Below the pieces are notes generated by a model. That model was not told where the DNA came from, did not search any database, and was given only the letters and a program-made list of their open reading frames with translations. A stretch of DNA of 64,000 nt from Malania oleifera (taxonomy: Eukaryota; Streptophyta; Magnoliopsida; Santalales; Ximeniaceae), in contig NC_080422.1 of assembly GCF_029873635.1 (NCBI RefSeq), positions 13,981,936 through 14,045,935 of the forward strand, in the 5' to 3' direction. The translations under genes and the position numbers were made by a program. Below are positions 12,143 to 24,228 of the stretch, in pieces; position 1 is the first letter of the stretch; each line of letters opens with the position of its first letter.

Positions 12143-12346
12143 GAGAAACTTGTTGACTTGCGTACGTCATTCATCGACCATTCCTAGAGATTAAATTTAG
12201 AATGCAGCGAACATACCTTCATTTTTTGAAGCCCCAAACTCTCTTTCGAGCCCTAACTCCTCTCTCTCCATTCACGAAACCTCTTCTCCGATCCCTTTGT
12301 GTTGGAACCATTTCATCCCTTCAAACCCTAAAGCCTTGAGGATTCC

Positions 12347-13330
12347 ATGGCACCACGCTCCAAGAAAAGACTCGTTGACTCTTCCTGATAAACTGAGACC
12401 GGCGAGGGTCCTTCTCCAAACCCTACCTTCGAGCAACCACGAAAAGGGCCAAAGATACAGACAGGAGATTTGTGTCCTTAGAAGCTGCATTCCGCTACAG
12501 AAATGACATCTCAAAGCGGACTATCGTTCACAGTAAGATAGTTCTTTCAAAATTTCTTGAAGAAAATTTCCCCGCTATGTTAGAAAAATTCCAATTCGGT
12601 TAACTAATCAGCTTTTTTCTAAGGTATTGTCGTGTGAATTTTACCCTGTCCAAAGCCTTCCTAAGGCAATGTGGCCTACGTGCTACGACTGGTTTAATCC
12701 CCATGAGGCATTGAAACTGGTGACAGGAAACCCTGATATTCCAAAAGTGGCAAAACCCAAACCCAAAGACTTAACGGTTGAATTTAGGGTGCTACACCAT
12801 ATGATTACATATAATCTCTCGCTGCGAAAGGGCGAGCAAAACTGGGTAACTCTGGGAGATATATTCGCTATGTTTTTCCTGCAGAATGGCAAGGGAATCT
12901 ATTTGCTGATGATCATTATTCAACATATGGAAGAAAACTTAAAAAAGCAAAGAGGGTGTTTTCCATATGGTTGAATGCTTAACAAATTCTTCGATCATTT
13001 TGATATTGCTCACACTGGAATACCTAGTGTGGTACCCACTGAGTATGATTTATATACAAAGGCCACTCTTCATCATATGCACTTTGTGAAGGATGAGCAG
13101 ACCAATACTTGGATGAAACTTGAAGAGCTAGGTAGGCAACTAGTAGATGAAATGGAAGCCGCTATGGAAGAGGACGTGGCAGCCGAGGATTAGCCAGTTG
13201 ATCCTATCAAAGAGCACCTGGATGGGATTCAGTTGGCCAGGGCACAAATGGATCAAAGAAATCATGCTCATTTTGATTCCCTCGACGCTCAACTTGCCAA
13301 CATCCTTGACCATTTGCGTTGCCAACAGTA
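12347..13330 (+). pseudogene. SIRE-like ORF3 (envelope-position, plant transposon protein domain)
   Basis: The ORF starts MAPRSKKRLVDSS at 12347 and breaks quickly; remnants continue in several frames. The piece 12627-12974 contains EFRVLHHMITYNLSLRKGEQ and an inward GKGIYLLMIIIQHM block. The piece 12975-13193 contains MLNKFFDHFDIAHTGIPS and KLEELGRQLVDEMEA, then LDSLDAQLANIL-like residues to about 13330. The RVLHHMITYN block matches what I know as the putative plant transposon protein domain found in retroelement third ORFs. The role of this protein is not established. No signal peptide or membrane span is visible in the remnant. Confidence 0.65.
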
Positions 13331-13713
13331 GGAGTCCCTTCTTTTTTATAATGGCAAAGAGGGAGAAGAAATTGCATTTGAAAGTTTGCAAAAAGGAAAC
13401 GAAACACTTTTTGTATGGCTGCTTTGTTTTGGGGCAAAAGAAATTTGTATTGTTGTTAGTTGGCTAAACACACTTGACACTTGCGTGTTTACTTATTTAT
13501 GTCTTGAAAGACTATGTAATGAAGCACAACTTTTTGCAGGATTCGTTGTGCTTAATCGTTGTTTAATCTTTGATAGTGATTACTTAATTTAACTGCTTGT
13601 CTAGGTGAACATACTGAATTGCTTGTGTTGGATGAAATTTTGCTGAAATGATGTGTATACTGAACTGCATAATTCAATCAGGATTGTATACATAGTTCTT
13701 ATGGAAAAATGCT
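13331..13713 (+). other. 3' untranslated part of the SIRE-like element with purine tract
   Basis: A purine-rich tract, GGCAAAGAGGGAGAAGAAA near 13353-13371, lies after ORF3 and resembles the purine tract of SIRE-type elements. The remaining 340 bp has no gene. It ends exactly where the Tat-like LTR begins. ORFs crossing it (13386-13592) look like chance. Confidence 0.5.
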
Positions 13714-14141
13714 TGTAGACACCCCAATTTTAATCAGGTCGTTCTGGGAAGATCCGGCGTACTAAAAAGTTGACCTTGTGTTCCTAGGAATGGAAGAATC
13801 CGATTGAGTCTCGGTGCATTTTAAAAGAATCTCGAGTTGTTTTTACATTGAGTTTGAGTGTTTTAGTTGAGTCTGACTATTTTAAATTGAATCCCAACAT
13901 TTTTAAAATTTGAATCTTTTATTTTTAGGGTCGCTATATTTTTTAAATTGAGTCTGGACATTTTAGATTGAGCCTTTCAAAATTTTAATTGTGTTCTGGA
14001 ATTTTTAGATCGAGTCTTTGTTTTTATTTTTATTTATTTATTTATTAGGGCTTTATGTTGGCAAGAAAATAGAAAGAAAATAAAAAAAAAAATAAAAAAG
14101 AGGGGGAGCTTAGGGTTTTAGGGTTTGTTTTCTTTTTTATT

Positions 14142-14149
14142 TATAAATA
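14142..14149 (+). promoter_or_regulatory. TATA box of the Tat-like LTR
   Basis: TATAAATA sits in TTATTTATAAATAGG, about 430 bp into the LTR, and base composition changes sharply just downstream. No CGTCGACG cluster precedes it, unlike several other LTR promoters in this window. Confidence 0.55.
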
Positions 14150-15848
14150 GGAAGGTAAACACACGGCTGAAGGCGGGGGCGGAGCATTCAAAAAGAGACC
14201 AAAGAAAAAACAAAAAAGCTCTCCACGCCCATAGCTCTCTCTTATTCTCTCCCTCTCGTTTTCTTGCTCTCCCAACTGACACCATCTTCTTCTCTTCCTT
14301 CCAAACCAGCACCCACCCATTCTCCAGCTCCCTACTCTCCCAATTTTTCTCACTGCCAACCACCCTTCCCTGCTCCAGCCCTCACGGCTCTCCCACACCG
14401 ACATAGCAGTCACATGCAACAGAAGAGCAAACACCAGCCCCGGTGAGCTCCTCTTCCCAGCAAGGCCGAACCCAACAAGCCATCAACAGCCCCTCTTCAC
14501 GGCCAGCTTGCCTCCAGTAACCACCGAGCACCAGCCTCCAATCTCTATCTCCACGCAGAACAAGAGAAGACCAGCAGCCCCTCCCGTCTGCAACTCCAAC
14601 AGACACGCCGCCGGAAAGAACAGGCGGCCATTGTCTCCAAAATCACACCAGCACCACGGCACACCCCTGTTCCCGGCGAGATCCCGTAGTATCCTCACAT
14701 CCAACTCAATTGGCGGCCGCAACAGGTTTCCCCTAGCCGACCCTTCCTCCGGCAAAGCTCATCTCCGGCCACGCAGCTGGTTCCACCCAAGGTCTCCGGC
14801 TATCCCTCCCGGCGCTTTGGTGAGCTCCCCACGGCAATACCCCCGGCTGTGAGTCCTTGCACACACACACGTGCTCGTATAGTTTTTTTTTTCCCTTTGT
14901 TTCTCTTTCCTATTTTGATTATTTTCTTGTTTTCATTTAATCTAATGTTGGTAGGTTATCCCTGCTTAGGTTGTATTTATTATATATATATATAAAATGA
15001 TTACCATTCATCTTGCAGGGTTTTTATATTTAATATTCATGGTAAATTTTTTATTTTTTATTTTTTTGTGTATTTGGTATATAGGTTAATTGTTTTATTA
15101 TTATTGTTGTGGAATTTTTTATAGTTGAAATTTGTTTTGATATTTAAAGTTTAACCTTTTGTATTCGTTGAATTATTAATATTATTATTGTAAGATCCTT
15201 AATAATTGGTGGTTATATGACTAGTATTCATATTGCAGGTTTTTATTATTGTTATAACTATTTTAATGTTCAATTATCATATTTAGGGTCGTTTTTGTTA
15301 TTATTGCATGTATAATATTTATTTATTTAGAATAATCGTTAGTATTGTACTTATTTACTTAAGGGTGTTATTATTTGATATTTATATATTTAGGGCTTTT
15401 TATGGCATGTTATACGTAATGTTCACATTAGGGTATATCAAATGTTAGAATTTAGGGTTTTTGTCATAATTAACATTCACATGTAGGGTTATTATTATTC
15501 ATATTTCATATGTAGCATTGGTAATTTTTAGGGTTGTACATCAATTTTGATTTGATTTATTTCCATAGTATCCCATTTAAAGGTCATATCAAATATTTAC
15601 ACATTAGTATTAGCTTTAAATTATTTCCATAGTTTCACTGTTCGCTTACCCTTGTATAATGACTCACTAAATTTAGAGTTAGTTAGTTTCCATGTTTTGA
15701 TCATAAGTTTGAATTGTTCCCTTAATCTTGGTAGTGGCTTCCATATTTGTATCGTGTGTTAATATTAAGGTAACTATTACGTTATGTATCTTACCCTTAT
15801 TATCATTATCATCGTTAGAAGCAAGTTATTATTATCATTATTGTATAT

Positions 15849-15851
<3 letters not shown>

Positions 15852-15886
<35 letters not shown>
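15852..15886. repeat. (AT)n microsatellite
   Basis: About 17 AT units occur within the AT-rich part of the Tat-like LTR. The ORF at 15784-15972 is a translation of this run. Confidence 0.95.
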
Positions 15887-15891
<5 letters not shown>

Positions 15892-16853
15892 TATTATTAT
15901 ATTATTATACTGTCGTATTATTATATTATTATTGTTATAGCGAATATTCTTATAGTGTATCTTGTTATATAGCTACATGATGTATATGAGTATACTGTCT
16001 TATTAAGTACGTTGTTATATTTATTATTATTATTAGATTATATGTTTATATTAAGAATATGGTTATGTTTTAATATTACGTCATTTTTAGTATTTCATTC
16101 TATATTATACATTATTATTATGATTATATTTATTATTTAGTGTATATTTTTTTTTAGTATTCTAATATTTATGGTATTACTTTTTTTATAATATATTTAG
16201 TATCTTAATATATATGGTATATGGTATTTTATTACTTATTTTGGTATTTGTAATATTGTAGTAGATATGTATTCTTATAATTATTGTGTGTATTATGGTA
16301 GCTTAATATCTTAGTTTATTATCCTATTATCACGTATTGAAACCTCATATACTAGTATTTTCATACTAAAAATTCCATATGGTTTCAAAATTTGGGAGTG
16401 TATTTGTCTAAAATATTTTCTTGATTTTTTTCCCTATGATTGCAATAAAAAGGGGTACGAGCTTTCGGACTTCACGTACCTTTAGTTCTAAGGGAATATA
16501 TATTATGTATATTTTTGGGATTAATTTTTTTACTCATATATTTTGTAAATTAACAAAAGGAGTAACATAACAGGCTTTTCAAATTTACTTCGAGATAATT
16601 TCATAATTAATTAGGTACCGTTCGTAAGAACGGGCGCGTAGGGAGTGCTCGTACTTTCCTCTCGTGTGACTGAACTCCCGATCCCAGCTTTGGTAACGCA
16701 GACCAATTCTACCCTTAATTAGGTATTAATTAAGTGTTCTAACCACACTAAAAGATTAGTGGCGACTTCATTCCTGTTTTTTTATGAAAAATCTAAAATA
16801 ATTTTTATTTCACCGACCCTAGGGGGCACGCGCTCCGGGACATCGCAATAGCT

Positions 16854-16873
16854 TGGTGACTCCGCTGGGGACC
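16854..16873 (+). other. Primer binding site of the Tat-like element
   Basis: TGGTGACTCCGCTGGGGACC follows the LTR. This form is what I recall from Tat/Ogre elements, where it is usually assigned to an Arg tRNA. It is clearly not the initiator-Met form used by the other elements here. The tRNA assignment is from memory of the family. Confidence 0.75.
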
Positions 16874-18562
16874 ATAGAGAGTCGAGTCAATAATTAATTA
16901 GAAATTATCTCGAGTTCAAATTTAATAAATCTTTTAGTTGCTCCTCAGTTTGTGAATTAATTGTAAATATTTTCTTTCCAAATTTTTAGATAAGAATATT
17001 AATTGTAAATATTTTTTTTTTCCCAAATTCTTAGATAAGAATATTAATTATAAATATCTTCTTTCCAAAATTTTTAGATAAGAATGTTGATTGTAATTAT
17101 TTTATTTCCAACTTTTTAGATTAATTGTGTTAATTGTAAATATCTTGTTTTCATATTTTGAATAAGCATGTGATTGGTCGTAAACACTTTATTTCCTTTG
17201 TTGTTTGAATAAACATGTGATTAATTGTGAATAACCATATGACATGCATGTGGGTGTAGCGGGATTAAGCTAAACTTGGATTCACACACTTACACGCTCT
17301 ATACCCGGACTTTCCTTACTAGGATTAAATAAGAGTGTAATAGCGTCAGTTCCTTTGTGGTAGAGCTTGATGGGACCCGCGAACCACTCCGCTCAGTGTG
17401 GGCTTTATCTGGACCCCTATAGGGGAGGATTGAAGTTCAATCTGGGAACCTATTGTCAATAGGGGTTAGAGCCTACTCACACATACTTGTTTATAATTTT
17501 CCCTAACTAGGATAGAGCCATAAAGAACCCGTATATACAAACCCACCCTAGGTAGGGGCTGGAGCCACATCCTTCTCCATGTGACTTAATCTGTGTCTTT
17601 TGTATATATGTTTTGTGATGTGTTATGCCTCTTGCATCCATTTTAGACATGCATACTACTTAACCATTATTCCGGAAAAGCCCAATAATGAGACCATGGC
17701 CCATCCTTTCAAAAAATAAAACACTTGGTCTAAGCATTTTAAAAGATGGGTCGGTCCAATCCTTTTCAAATAACTCGGGCCCAACTCTTTTTAAAACAAA
17801 TCTAGGTCCAACCTTTTTCTAAAAACCCGGCCCAGGCCTGATTTTAAAAAAGGACCAAACCCATATTTCAAAAGGGGGCTTCGACCCTATTACTTAAAAA
17901 TCCAAGCCAACATTTTTAAAGCAATCCAAGCGCAACTCTCTTTAAACTCGGGCCTCAACCCATCAAAAAATAGTTTAAAACCCATATTTTGAAACACCCA
18001 AGGTCCAAGTGTACATCAAAGTCAACAAGCCAACGTTGAACCAACCCAATGGGTTGACTCGCCCGAGTTAATCCCAAACCCAAATCATAACTTGATCCTT
18101 CATAGGATCTAAGGTACATGGACCATCATTAGGTAAAGGAATGGTCAATGGAGGAATTGAATTGAATCAGTGGTCCGTCAATGGTCAGCTTAATCATAAA
18201 ACCTTTCATTAGTCGATAAGGATTTTTCTAGAATTCTAGCAAAGTAGTTTTTTAGGTTACATCGTATTCATGCACTTCATTCATAATTCCACACATAGCC
18301 ATGCACAATAGCTTGCATGCATGTTCATATCTCTGTTTGTATGTATGTTTGCACTAGTTACATCTATGCATAAACACCCATTGCATCCCATTGTCATGCA
18401 TTAAATACTCACGCATTCATACATTACATAATCATGCATTCGTGGTTCTAGAAAAGGAAGTTTTGATCCGCGGCTCTCTTAAGGAAAGAAGCCGCCTAAG
18501 TAATCAAAAGATATATTGAGACCACTACGCACCCGTACAACACCAGGCGAAAGGCAAGAGAA
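16874..18562 (+). other. Untranslated leader of the Tat-like element
   Basis: No gene was seen in this 1.7-kb leader. At 16930-17170 it contains a loose repeat of TTAATTGTAAATAT and TTTTTAGATAAGAATA phrases. At 17690-18060 there is a series of short phrases ending in CCCAAC or GGCCCA. Long leaders with such quasi-repeats are usual in Tat/Ogre elements. Confidence 0.6.
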
Positions 18563-20008
18563 ATGAGCAAACAACTAAAAAATAGGGTCCTGGGCATAGA
18601 ACAAGAACAGGAAGAATTGACTGAGAAAGTGAGCAAAATCCTAGAATTGTTTATGAACAAAGGAAAAGCGGTATAGAATGATCCTGAGACAAATACGGAC
18701 CCCACTCATCCTCCAGGGTTCACCCCAGTTCATGGACAAACGTCAGCTCCACCACCTGTCGTCATGGAGGGTCCAATGTCGAATATCTCTCTCTTCATCC
18801 CTATTGTGCCAGCACATGGGTTCCCAACGGCAAGAACAGCCCCAGTAGTAGCTTCTGATATGGGGATGAACATATCTGAGGCCGAGCGTCGTTATGAAGT
18901 GCTAGAGGAGCGCTTGAAAGCCATTGAAGGATCTAATACATTCAACTCTATTGATCCTAATGACTTGTGCCTCGTGCCAAAGGTGATCCTGCCACCGAAA
19001 TTTAAAGTTTCGAACTTCAAAAAATTCTATGGAACCCACTATTATCGGACACACTTGCGCCTCTATTTCCAGAAAATGGCTACACACACAAATGATGAGA
19101 GGTTAATGATGCATTGCTTTCAAGATAGTTTGATTGGAGCGGCTATCAAATGGTACATTCAGCAAGATTGAGCTCGAATCCGTACCTAGAAAGATCTAGT
19201 GAATGCTTTTATAGCTCAGTACCACCATGTGATAGAAATGACACCTGATCGTATGACCCTACAAAGCATGCAAATGAAACCTAACGAAACGTTCAAAGAA
19301 TATGCGTATAGATGGAGGGACTTGTCCATCCAAGTAAGCACTCCGGTGGAAGATAGGTAGGCTATCTCCCTATTCGTGAATACATTGAAAGATTCATACT
19401 TTGGGTATCCCTTAGGGGCAACCCCCCATGACTTCATGGATATTGTTTCTACTGGAGAGAGAATTGAAACGGACATTAAAGTCAAAAGAACCAAAAGTAA
19501 TGGCGTAGAAACCGGTTCGGACAAGAAATGGACAAATAGGAAGAAGGATGAGGAAACTCATATAATTCAAGGGTGACAATACCAAAGAGGTCATAGCCAA
19601 GGGCCTAGAAGAAATCTTTTTAATCAGATAGTGCATACAGGTGCGGGGTCTCAGTTTTTTCCCTATGGGCCTACGCTCACACAGAAAAATGTTCAAACAC
19701 AGAGAAATGGTCCTAATAGGGTGGAACCAATTCCTATGTCTTATTCGAAATTGTTCCCCCAATTGTTCAAAAGAAGGCTCATTTCAACGATCCCTGGAGT
19801 AGCCGTACGACACCCCCTACCACAATGGTATGGCCTGGATGCTAGGTGCGCGTATCACTCCAATTCTTTGGGTCACATCGTTGACCGCTGTTGGACATTT
19901 AAGCACAAGGTACAATCGTTGAGGGATGCCAGTTGGTTGGTCTTCAATGATAAGCAGCTATGGATCCAGAGTGATCCCCTACCCAATCACGGGGAAAGAA
20001 ATGGTTAA
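18563..20008 (+). pseudogene. Tat/Ogre-type gag, single frame with nonsense codons only
   Basis: Reading from the ATG at 18563, one frame runs about 480 codons to a TAA near 20006. It is interrupted only by stops near 18674, 19169, 19187, 19358 and 19574, with no frameshift. The Tat gag core is plain: VPKVILPPKFKVSNFKKFYG near 18970, then HCFQDSLIGAAIKWY, KDLVNAFIAQYH and FKEYAYRWRDLS. The C-terminal part has QWYGLDARCAYHSNSLGH near 19825-19880, the usual CX..HH-type motif of this gag family. The lost Trp before KDLVNAF (TAG for the family's TGG) fits a G-to-A change. Confidence 0.85.
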
Positions 20009-22609
20009 TATGTTGTAAGAAGATCTGGGAGCCGAGGTCATGCAAAAGAATATGTCAAGTTATGGATCCTAGAGTTCTCGTAAGAAGCCTGAATGGATAG
20101 ATTTACTCTTTGATCACAGGTGCAAAAGTTCACAAGGGGCAAGTTTTTGATTATCTAGTTTATTTCATGTAATGTTGTTATTTTAATTCCCTTTATTCTA
20201 GTAGTCTGTCGACACTATTGTCTCGGAAAATTTCCCTTTCATCAATAAAATAAATTATGCATTTTCTCATATCACTTGTGTCATGAGTTCAATTGCCAAA
20301 AATTTTTTTGCTAATGTTTCATGCAAAGATAAGGAAAATAATAATACTAATGTTCATAATCCCGAAAGTAATGTTAATTTTGAAAACCAAACATGGGTGG
20401 TGGAAGTAGAAGAAGATGAAACAATTTCCCTCACCCTATGAACTCAGATGTTACGAAGAAATAAAGAATCTCAAAGGAATTCAGTAAAATATCTATGTTG
20501 TGCCAAGAATTTCAAGTCAATTCGCTATTTATGTTTTGATCAAATGATAGATGGCCACATTTGGCTAACCAGTTTTCCCTAAAAGGAACCAAACAATGAT
20601 TCACCATTTGTCAACCAAGTTGAGCCTGAATGTTAAATCAATCTTTTCTTAAAGGTCAGTTCATCAGAAATTCAACCTGGGTTTGGGTCTCTTAGTATTT
20701 GACAAATCATTTGAGGCAATGGTCATTACCAAAATGATGGTAGGTCATTTTTCTACTACCCAAAAGAAAGTCAAAAAAGAAATCCCTTGCAAGCCCTTTT
20801 TGAGCCTACAAAACTCAATTCTTAATTAACCCATCAAAGGATCACACCCCACACTAGGGCAGTTTTAAAAAATATCAGTCCAAATGGAATTCAAATGAAA
20901 ATGAAGTTAAGATTCCATCATAAAAGGAAAAGTAAAAGTTGCAATAAAAAAAAAAAGAAAGAGAAAGAAAAAAAAAAGAAAAAAAGAAAAAAAGAAGGGA
21001 CATACTACATATGTGATCTTTGACTAATGAATACCCGTGATGAGATTGATAAATTTTGAGCCTTATTTAAGTTTTTATTTCTTTAACCCATACCCCTAGC
21101 TTACATTACAGTCTAAATGAAAGTCCTAACCAGATTGGTATACATTGTTGTCTCAAATGATTTGTCAGACTCAATGTTGAGTTTAAACTATGTAATGACC
21201 TAATCCTAAAAAGGCACGTAGGCAGCTTGTTCGAATGACAAGTTCGGTCAATAAAGTGCCTCAACTCAAACTAGGGCAGAAAACGTTATTATGGGATGGG
21301 ATTTTTGAGCCTTAGTTCCCTCTTTCTTCTAAAAACCTATATCCCTAAGCCTACATTTCATCTCATGTCTTAAAGACCATGTTGAGATCAAAACATGAAC
21401 TCAACTTGACGAAACTAAAGGCAACAGTTAAATGAGAGATTTCAAGTAGTTTCACAGCAAAGTGAGATGAAAATGGGAGAAGTGGCCCTCAATAAAACTG
21501 GGGCATTCGAAGATCAGTCATTCATTCTGGTATATTAACATCAATGTCATATGGATTTTGAATACTGGTATGAATTTTCCTTATAATAGCATTCGAACAT
21601 GGTAAAACATTTATTTTGTGCAGGTGACCTTTTGATTTAACAAGTTGATGTCATAATTGCATAATCGTTCCTCATGAAAAAAAAAAAACCCATCCTTACT
21701 CTTCCAAGCTTGAAAAGAGGATGGATAGTCAAAGATTTTCGGAATCACTAATAGGCTTCTTGTAGAGAAGGTCCCCATTGGGAATGTACGATGCGGGTAA
21801 AATCAGTCACAGAGTAATCTAACTGGGGCAAATGTCATGATAAGTTTCATGCAAACTAATTCATAGATTTTTAACATGGTAGCAAGCGGTTTCAGAAGCA
21901 TTTAACTTGGGCAAATTCCATGTTTAGGTACCCTCATATTAGAGTGTAAATTGAATACATAGCCAAAATCAGCATTAAATAAATGCAGCAGGGGAAGATC
22001 CCATGTCAAGTTCCAGTGGGTCCAGTCTAGGTGCTTTCCTATGAGAAGTAGAAATTGAAAACATGACAGAAAAAAGTTTGGGGTGGATGTCAGGTTGAGG
22101 TTCAAGAGAGCCAATTTAAGGTGTTAACATTGGATTTGGAATTTGAAAACTAGTCAAGATCAGAGATTGGGTTGTTAATTACAGGCATGTTGGATAAAGA
22201 AAGTTGGCTCATCATTTTACATTTCATGCATTTCCGTTGCATTAAAAAAAAATTTTGCATACATGTCATATCATGCAACATGCATACATATCCTCATGTT
22301 TTGGTATCATATCAAACAGCATGCATGCATCCCTTCATTCTAGCATCAAAAGTAGCAACATGCATACATCACATAACATCATTCATTCACATTTGTCTTG
22401 TCATCCTTGTTTAAGCAATCCATGTCTCGCTAAAAAACTGCGACAACTGGCCCGGGTACAAATCGATCCATCTACCCTGAGACTGGGGCAATTGGCTCAG
22501 GTCTTAGTCAAGTCTTCCACTCCGAAACTGAGGCAATCGACCCTAGTTCAAATTTTAGCATCCACTTTGAAACTGGGGCACCAACCTTTAGGACCAAATT
22601 AGGTCGTTC
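20009..22609 (+). other. Non-coding internal region of the Tat-like element
   Basis: No protease, reverse transcriptase or integrase is recognisable here. A trace near 20360-20570 containing NFENQTWVVEVEED resembles the acidic linker that follows gag in Tat polyproteins. A purine run lies at 20946-20998. ORFs at 21902-22114 and 22172-22602 have no recognisable domain. Phrases such as GAAACTGGGGCA near 22480-22590 repeat loosely and lead into the hairpin array. Confidence 0.6.
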
Positions 22610-23128
22610 GGCTCTCGGGATCCTATACCCAAGCATTCATCGACAATTCATCTGGCTTTCGGAATCCTATACCTGAGCATTCATCGACAATTCATCTGGC
22701 TTTCGGGATCCTATACCCGAGCATTCGTCAACAATTCATGTGGCTCTCAGGATCCTACACCCAAACATTCATCTTCAATTCGACAAATCATTTGGCTCTC
22801 GGGATCCTATACCCGAGCAATCATCGTCAATTCAACAATTCACCTGGCTCTCGAGATCCTATACCCAAGCATGCATCGTCAAATCAAAAATTCGTTTGGC
22901 TCTCGGGATCTTATACTCGAGCATTCATCGTCAATTTGACAAATCATCTGGCTCTCAGGATCCTACACCCAAACATTCATCTTCAATTCGACAATTCATC
23001 AGGCTCTCGGGATCCTATACCCAACCTTTCATCTTCAATTCGACAATTCAGCAGCCTCTAGGATCCTATACCTAAGCATTTATCTCCAATTCGACAATTC
23101 ATCAGGCTCTCGGGATTCTAGACCTGAG
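22610..23128 (+). repeat. Tandem hairpin array A (about 11 units)
   Basis: Units of roughly 45-60 bp contain CTCGGG, ATCCTATA and CCCGAG in order, followed by a CATTCATC..CAATTC spacer. The arms are inverted repeats around an 8-nt loop. A perfect unit lies at 22798-22817. Other units have arms such as TTCGGG/CCCGAG or CTCAGG/CCCAAA. ORFs across 22738-23075 are translations of the repeat. Confidence 0.9.
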
Positions 23129-23170
23129 CCAGCATTAACCATTGGTCCAGAATTCCCATCGAATAGTTAT

Positions 23171-24228
23171 TAGACTCTCATAATCCTACATCTGAGAAGC
23201 CTACGAGATCAGATACTCGAGCAATCAATAGACTCTCAAAATCCTATATTTGAGCAGTCCTCGAGATCCTACACTCGATCAATCAACAGACTCTCGAAAT
23301 CCTACATATGAGGAGTCCTCGAGATCCTACACTCGAGCAATTAGTAGACTCTTAGAATCCTACATCGGAGAAGTCCTCGAGATTCTACAGCAAACTCTTA
23401 GAATCCTACATCTAAGAAGTCCTCGAGATCCTACGCTCAAGCAAGTAGCAGACTCTCAGTATCATACATCTGAAAAGTCCTCGAGATCCTACATTTGAGC
23501 AATCAATAGACCCTCAGAATCCTACATCTGAGGAGTCCTCAAGATCCTACACTTGAGCAATCAACAGACTCTCAAAATCCTACATCTGAGAAGTCCTCGA
23601 TATCCTACACTCAAGCAATTAGCAGACTCTTGGAATCCTACATCTGAGAAGTCCTCGAGATCCTACACTCGAGCAATCAACAGACTCTCGAAATCCTACA
23701 TCGGAGAAGTCCTCGAGATCCTACACTCAAGCAATCAGCAGACTCTCGGATTCCTACATCTGAGAAGTCCTCGAGATCTTACATTCAAGCAATCAGCAAA
23801 CTCTCAGAATCCTACATCTGAGATGTCCTTGAGATCCTACACTCGAGCAATCAGTAGACTCTCAGAATCCTACATCTAAGAAGTCCTCGAGATCCTACAC
23901 TCGAGCAATTAGTAGACTCTTGGAATCCTACATATGAGGAGTCCTCGAGATCTTACACTTGAGCAATTAACAGACTCTCAAAATCCTACATTTGAGAAGT
24001 CCTCAAGATCCTACACTTTAGCAATCAGCAGACTCTCGGAATCCTACATCTGATAAGTCCTCAAGATCCTACACTCGAGCAATTAGTAGACTATCGGAAT
24101 CCTACATCTGAGGAGTCCTCGAGATACTACACTCGAGCAATTAGCAAACTCTCGGACTCCTACATCTGAGGAGTCCTCGAGATCCTACACTCGAGCAATC
24201 AACAGACTCTCAGGATCTTACACTTGAG
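23171..24228 (+). repeat. Tandem hairpin array B (about 18 double units)
   Basis: The period is about 58 bp, and each period holds two inverted repeats around ATCCTACA. One has arms near CTCGGA/TCTGAG and the other CTCGAG/CTCGAG. Perfect pairings with different arms occur at 23235-23254 (CTCAAA/TTTGAG), 23318-23337 (CTCGAG/CTCGAG), 23397-23416 (CTTAGA/TCTAAG), 23513-23532 (CTCAGA/TCTGAG) and 23538-23557 (CTCAAG/CTTGAG). ORFs at 23250-23879 are repeat translations. Confidence 0.92.

Larger units (their letters stand above)
2560..13713 (+). mobile_element. SIRE-like Ty1/copia retrotransposon with third ORF, 3' LTR missing
   Basis: This is a long copia element with LTR, initiator-Met primer site, gag, protease, integrase, reverse transcriptase, RNase H and an extra ORF downstream of pol, which is the SIRE/Maximus layout. 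It carries two insertions: an antisense solo LTR at 7465-9486 and a hAT element at 10698-11713. It is cut at 13713 by the 5' LTR of a Tat-like element. The 3' LTR is not in the window; it should lie beyond the Tat-like element, whose own end is lost at 25087. Stops and frameshifts throughout show it is inactive. Confidence 0.88.
13714..16847 (+). repeat. 5' LTR of the Tat-like element
   Basis: It begins TGTAGACACC, the same start as the copy at 24857. Its end is placed at GGGACATCGCA, six bases before the primer site. It contains a TATA box at 14142, a GC-richer CT-rich stretch to about 14860 that is probably the transcribed leader, and then about 1.5 kb of AT-rich sequence. Several Pro/Ser-rich ORFs at 14118-14852 come from that CT-rich stretch and are not considered genes. 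Confidence 0.8.

Noticed and set aside
12347-13330. A true viral envelope protein
   Set aside because: The position is that of an envelope gene, but the remnant shows no signal peptide or transmembrane segment and resembles a plant transposon protein domain instead.
14118-14852. Pro/Ser-rich ORFs on both strands in the Tat-like LTR
   Set aside because: They follow from CT-rich leader composition and overlap on opposite strands; no domain is present.
22738-23879. Several open frames of 80-110 codons
   Set aside because: They translate the tandem repeats in different frames and have no independent coding evidence.
23171-24228. CRISPR-like array
   Set aside because: Regular spacing suggests one, but the spacers between hairpins are themselves repeated and the context is a plant retroelement. 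It is a tandem satellite-like repeat.
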